From: Usitatibacter rugosus
GTDB lineage: Bacteria; Pseudomonadota; Gammaproteobacteria; Burkholderiales; Usitatibacteraceae
Reading direction: 5' to 3'
Length of the DNA stretch: 64,000 nucleotides
NCBI RefSeq assembly: GCF_013003965.1
Contig: NZ_CP053069.1
Coordinates: forward strand, 775,419-839,418
Made by a program: the position numbers and the translations under genes. Within the stretch, counting starts at the first letter, position 1. Every line of letters begins with the position of its first letter. Below, piece after piece: positions 63,452 to 64,000 of the stretch. The notes below the pieces were generated by a model, which worked only from the letters and a program-made list of their open reading frames with translations, made no database searches and was not told the DNA's origin.

Positions 63452-64000
63452 CGCGCCAGTGTACCGGCGCCCCGAGGAAGCCGCGCACGAGCGCGGCCTG
63501 CGCTTCGTTCATGAGCGAAGGCGCATGCCCGCAGCCCGGAATCTCCTCGAGCCCGACCTCGGGATGGCGCAGCAGCATCGACTCCGCGACCATGCGCGGG
63601 AACACATCCGACTCCGCGCCGCGCAGCAGCAGCACGGGGCACGTGACGCGCTGCCAAGCGTCCCAGAAGAAGAGTCCGGGCGCCAGCGGCATCGGACCCA
63701 CCATGCGCGCGATCGCGGGATCGAAATGGATGGCGTATCCCGATTCGACGCGCCGCGAGCCGTGGATCGCGAGCTCCTTCCACTGCGCATCGGAGATCTC
63801 GCCCCATTCGCGGCGCGTCTTGCGCAGGTGCGCCTCGACGGCCGCGAGCGACTTGAAGCTTCGCGGCGCCTCGAGGTTGCGCGAGATGTGTTGCAGCGCG
63901 GGCATGGGCAGGAAGGCGCCGACGTCGTTCATCACGAGCCTGCGGATCGGCGTGTTGGGCTGGGCCGCGAGCAGCATGCCGAGGAGGCCGCCCATCGAGG
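63411..64000 (-). CDS. Alpha/beta hydrolase (partial at right edge)
   Basis: The C-terminal ~196 residues of a third hydrolase. The first readable residues, S-M-G-G-L, are the nucleophile elbow, with the serine codon at 63998-63996. The acid lies in RGAESDVF and the histidine in GCGHAPSL. The N-terminal half, including the oxyanion loop and the start codon, is beyond the window. Its stop lies inside the following hydrolase gene. Confidence 0.85.
   Translation of the reverse strand, partial: SMGGLLGMLLAAQPNTPIRRLVMNDVGAFLPMPALQHISRNLEAPRSFKSLAAVEAHLRKTRREWGEISDAQWKELAIHGSRRVESGYAIHFDPAIARMVGPMPLAPGLFFWDAWQRVTCPVLLLRGAESDVFPRMVAESMLLRHPEVGLEEIPGCGHAPSLMNEAQAALVRGFLGAPVHWRDEDKLVAAARAVV

Overview
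This is a high-GC (roughly two-thirds G+C), densely coded chromosomal segment from a Gram-negative bacterium. The gene content points to a free-living aerobic betaproteobacterium, although nothing here fixes the genus: an Azotobacter-type 7Fe ferredoxin, a trxA-rho pair, type B L31, glcDEF, a cyanide-insensitive-type bd oxidase and an AddAB-like pair. I support about 51 protein-coding genes. I see no rRNA, tRNA, CRISPR array or complete insertion sequence. No stretch over 300 bases lacks a gene.

Layout. 1-6.8 kb: an SDR oxidoreductase (cut by the left edge), a Y-family DNA polymerase with free-methionine sulfoxide reductase, a small secreted Lys/Ala/Pro-rich protein, a periplasmic oligopeptidase B, a DMT exporter and a TonB-like envelope protein. 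6.8-21.9 kb: an accessory surface/secretion island. Two paralogous secreted propeller/Ig-like proteins flank a lipoprotein, a 1,875-aa Ig/SBBP protein carrying an Rhs core and toxin-like tip, its putative immunity gene, and an Rhs YD-repeat shell that lacks its own core. Two genes of this island share a promoter plus 5' leader with compensatory stem changes. 22-28 kb: DMT exporter, SnoaL-like protein, fhs, a TPR protein, a Ser/Thr kinase fused to a cyclic-nucleotide-binding domain, and a DUF456 membrane protein.

28-37 kb: a phosphorelay cluster made of a giant soluble hybrid kinase with tandem HAMP repeats, a second hybrid kinase, a ChpT-like HPt candidate, and a convergent response regulator with a pseudo-HisKA. 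No DNA-binding output domain is present. 37-43 kb: a glycolate oxidase operon with two glcD copies, glcE, a GST and glcF. 43-48 kb: a GT39-like transferase, rpmE, rho, trxA, fdxA and a small periplasmic protein. 48-51 kb: the bd oxidase genes, preceded by an unlisted 44-aa membrane protein. 51-57 kb: AddB-like and AddA-like repair nuclease/helicase. 57-64 kb: small membrane proteins, a cupin, an FAD monooxygenase with a MaoC-like hydratase, YceH, and three overlapping alpha/beta hydrolases cut by the right edge.

Three themes run across regions. First, several genes (kinase 26277, glcD 37111, the GT39 gene, cydA, addB-like, 60365) have a TATAAT-like box 6-9 nt before the ATG and no clear Shine-Dalgarno, which fits leaderless transcripts. 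Second, REP-like fragments with a GGGGTCAG core and AATAA ends sit at gene ends and supply the stop codon of one gene. Third, 1-4 nt overlaps (ATGA, GTGA, TTGA, TGATG) are common, so translational coupling is probably widespread.
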